NCBI GenBank assembly: GCA_044342535.1
Contig: JBIIPQ010000070.1
Coordinates: 1 to 15,090, forward strand
Length of the DNA: 15,090 bases
DNA from: UBA4615 sp044342535
Lineage (GTDB): Bacteria > Pseudomonadota > Gammaproteobacteria > Burkholderiales > Burkholderiaceae_E
Reading direction: 5' to 3'
This document shows positions 13,198 through 15,090 of this stretch, in pieces; position 1 is the first letter of the stretch, and the number at the start of each line of letters is the position of its first letter. The notes beneath the pieces were generated by a model. The model was not told the DNA's origin. It searched no databases and worked only from the letters and a program-made list of their open reading frames with translations. The translations under genes and the position numbers were made by a program.

Positions 13198-13339
13198 GGG
13201 GCACCGACCCGGCCCGTGACGGGCGTGGCATCGGCGCCTAAGGCTGACCCGCTTGGCCGATGCCGGAAGGACGATGAGGGGTCGCGGTCGGCCTGAACGT
13301 ATACCATTGACACTTTCCTCCCGGCACACTTCGGAATCG

Positions 13340-14887
13340 ATGTCGTTCGATCGACTGGTCAGGTTCGTTGTCTTCCTCGCGGTCCTGGCCGTCGGGCTCC
13401 CCGCCGTCGGCCCGGCGCAGGCCGCCCGGCTCGGTCCGATGTCCGTGCTGTCCGAGCGCGGTCAGCCGTTTCGCGCCGAGGTCGAGATCGAAGAGGGCGC
13501 GGATGCGGCGTCCGCCGAGCCCGCCATCGTGTCCGCCGAGACCTACCGTGACCTCGGCCTGACCCTGCCTGCTGCGCTGCGCGGTGCGCGCGTCACCATG
13601 GCGCGTCGCGACACCGACGGGCGCCCGGTTGTCCGCATCCAGGGCACCGTCCCGACCGAGAGCCCCGAGCTGATCGTGGTGATGTCGCTCGGCACGTCCG
13701 TCGGCCGTCACCTGCGCAGCTATCGGCTCGATCTCGACGCGCCCGTGGCGGGCGGTGCGTCCCGCGCGGCCGCGCCGCCGCCGCCGGCGGATCCGCCCGC
13801 CCTGCCGGGACGCGAGCTCCCCGGTGCCGTGCCGATGCCGGCGCTGACCGTCACCCCGGCCCCAACCTCCACCCCTGACCCGGCCCGAATGGAGCCGCCG
13901 CGCGACGTGCCGCGTGTCGAGGCGCTGCCGCCTGCTGTGGCCGTGCCTCAGTCTGCAGCGGTCTCGCCGCCGCCGCCGCCCGCCCGGGGCCCCGAGCCGA
14001 CGCGCGTCGAGCCGCCGCGCGCGCAGCCGGCGACCGTCACCCTCGCACAAGGCGACACCGCCGCGTCGATCGCGAACCGGATCCGTCCGGCCGACGTCAC
14101 CCAGGCGCAGGCGGTGATGGCGCTGCATCGGAACAACCCGACGGCCTTCGCCGGCAGCGTGTACCGGCCCCGCGTCGGCGCCACCCTGCGCCTGCCCGAT
14201 GCCGACCAGATGCGCGCGCTGCCGTCCGGGATGGCCGAGCAGGCGCTGCGCGCGCAGGCCCGGGCGCCGGCCGCGGGCTCGCGCCCGGTGGTGACCGCCG
14301 AGCGCGGCGGCGACCGGCTCTCGCTGTCCGCCGGCGGTACCGGCCGCGGCAAGCAGCCCGATGCGAGCGGCGGCGCCGCCAACCGGGCCGTCGCCTTCGA
14401 TGCCGCGATGTCCGAGGCGCGTTCGCGGATCCAGCAGCTCGAGTCGATCGTGAAGGGCCTGAACCAGCTGATCGAGGAGCGCGAGAAGCAGATCGCCGCG
14501 ATCTCCGGACAGCTCAAGGTCGTCGGCGTGGCGGTCGCACCGGCCGCGGTCCCGGCCGCAGCGGGGGGCATGCCTGTGCCCCCGGCCCCGGCCCTGGTCC
14601 CGGCGGGGGGAGTGCCCGTGCCCCCGGCGCCAGCGGCCTCCGCCACCCCATCGGACGCGACGCCCCCGCTCGGCGCGGCCGCCGCGACGATGCTGCCCGC
14701 GCCGACGCGGCGCGTGGTGCCCCCGCCGCCGCCCGAACCCGAGCCCGACCCGTGGTACACGGACCCGATGCTGCTCGGCGCGGCTGGCGTGGTGGTGCTG
14801 CTGCTGGGGTTCCTGGTGATGCGCCAGCGCGGTGGCGGCAGACGCCTCAAGCGTCCCAGCACGGGCCGCTTCGCCGACGCGCGCTGA
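13340..14887 (+). CDS. FimV-like inner-membrane/peptidoglycan-binding protein, short form
   Basis: A 515-residue protein with the layout of FimV, which supports type IV pili and polar organisation. In order: signal peptide (1-28, cleavage after AQA), the FimV N-terminal domain beginning ARLGPMSVLSERGQPFRAEVEI, a long Pro/Ala-rich linker (about 140-230), a LysM-like domain (about 230-285; TLAQGDTAASIANRI and NNPTAFAGSVYRPRVGATLRLP), a coiled coil (about 353-394; RIQQLESIVKGLNQLIEERE), a second Pro-rich linker with a VPPAPA repeat, and one membrane helix (about 479-494; GAAGVVVLLLGFLVM). Only about 21 basic residues follow. Typical FimV is 700-950 residues with a cytoplasmic TPR/C-terminal domain that is absent here. 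The ATG at 13340 is chosen for the signal peptide. The frame ends cleanly at TGA. Confidence 0.85.
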   Translation: MSFDRLVRFVVFLAVLAVGLPAVGPAQAARLGPMSVLSERGQPFRAEVEIEEGADAASAEPAIVSAETYRDLGLTLPAALRGARVTMARRDTDGRPVVRIQGTVPTESPELIVVMSLGTSVGRHLRSYRLDLDAPVAGGASRAAAPPPPADPPALPGRELPGAVPMPALTVTPAPTSTPDPARMEPPRDVPRVEALPPAVAVPQSAAVSPPPPPARGPEPTRVEPPRAQPATVTLAQGDTAASIANRIRPADVTQAQAVMALHRNNPTAFAGSVYRPRVGATLRLPDADQMRALPSGMAEQALRAQARAPAAGSRPVVTAERGGDRLSLSAGGTGRGKQPDASGGAANRAVAFDAAMSEARSRIQQLESIVKGLNQLIEEREKQIAAISGQLKVVGVAVAPAAVPAAAGGMPVPPAPALVPAGGVPVPPAPAASATPSDATPPLGAAAATMLPAPTRRVVPPPPPEPEPDPWYTDPMLLGAAGVVVLLLGFLVMRQRGGGRRLKRPSTGRFADAR

Positions 14888-14946
14888 AGCCGTGAGTAAG
14901 CCTGCTGCGCGTCCCGATCCGGCGCCTGTGGTGCTCGCCGGGGAGC

Positions 14947-15083
14947 CTCGCGCCTGCAGGCGCGAGTCGTTCGGCCGGTACGGCGCGTGCGCCGTGAAAC
15001 CCCGGCCTCACCGCCTGTACGGCTGCGCTCCTCGGCACCGGCTCGGCCTTGCAGGCCGCGGCCGCGGCAAGCATGCCGCGGCC
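14947..15083. repeat. Cluster of four GC-rich hairpins downstream of fimV
   Basis: The 203 bases after the fimV-like gene hold no convincing gene. They contain a perfect 20-base palindrome (arms CTCGCGCCTG / CAGGCGCGAG, 14947-14966), ACGGCGC/GCGCCGT (14980-14995), CGGCCT-TGC-AGGCCG (15044-15058), and a ten-base stem GGCCGCGGCA / TGCCGCGGCC with an AGCA loop (15060-15083). No T-runs follow. The arrangement resembles REP/BIME-type intergenic palindromes; the first hairpins may also end the fimV transcript. Confidence 0.6.
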
Positions 15084-15090
15084 CCCTCCA

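Noticed and set aside
13212..13224. Short hairpin GCCCG-TGA-CGGGC after the TerB/DUF697 gene as a terminator
   Set aside because: It has only five base pairs and no T-tract; in DNA this rich in GC such stems are expected by chance.
13307..13312. Consensus TTGACA upstream of the fimV-like gene
   Set aside because: The position where a -10 is expected reads TTCGGA or similar, so the promoter is not convincing; an overlapping TATACC at 13300 has no partner -35 either.
11875..13329. Minus-strand open frame extending kynU upstream through the TerB/DUF697 gene
   Set aside because: Kynureninase homology begins at about 11830; the upstream part is antisense to a gene with real domain patterns.
14847..15074. 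Small minus-strand open frame at the right edge
   Set aside because: It runs through the hairpin cluster and the antisense of the fimV end, has Arg/Ala-rich composition and no ribosome site or recognisable motif.

Overview
The window is about 15 kb of very GC-rich, densely coding bacterial DNA. The gene families point to a beta-proteobacterium, most likely of the Burkholderiales or a near relative: a FimV-type inner-membrane protein, an RpoE/RseA-like sigma/anti-sigma pair, a KDPG aldolase, and catabolic CoA enzymes with a CaiB-like transferase. This placement is inferred from gene content and base composition only. I see no rRNA, tRNA, CRISPR array or recognisable transposase.

Layout, left to right. 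(1) 1-1623, minus strand: a probable acyl-CoA catabolic operon made of a CaiB/BaiF CoA-transferase reduced to its two ends, an enoyl-CoA hydratase and a DUF169 protein that runs off the left edge. (2) 1798-2583, plus: a short-chain dehydrogenase family protein that lacks the usual Ser-Tyr-Lys active site. (3) 2602-2877, minus: a small protein of unknown function. (4) 3012-3943, plus: an ECF sigma factor and a very short soluble RseA-like anti-sigma factor, preceded by two perfect inverted repeats. (5) 4060-5357, plus: KDPG aldolase overlapping a LuxR-type response regulator with no kinase nearby. (6) 5407-8155, plus: a complete ABC importer (ATPase, permease, NMT1/THI5-like binding protein). 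(7) 8174-9456, plus: an AT-rich control region with a perfect inverted repeat, followed by two overlapping genes, a TIGR04255-family protein and a small partner. This is the best candidate in the window for an undescribed system. (8) 9477-11874, minus: kynureninase followed by a DUF2817/M14-like metallopeptidase, with four tandem ATGCCG units at the start of kynU. (9) 11998-13197, plus: a YjbR/MmcQ N-terminal fragment reading in frame into a TerB/DUF697-like protein. (10) 13340-14887, plus: a short FimV-like protein without the usual TPR tail. (11) 14888-15090: no gene, but a cluster of four strong GC-rich hairpins.

Several points recur. Two genes are remnants whose translation-start regions are intact but whose bodies are missing (CaiB, YjbR). 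Two CoA/NAD enzymes lack expected catalytic residues. Several genes have no Shine-Dalgarno sequence but carry a -10-like hexamer ending 6 nt before the ATG, which suggests leaderless transcripts. All family names come from reading translated sequence by eye. No database search was run.
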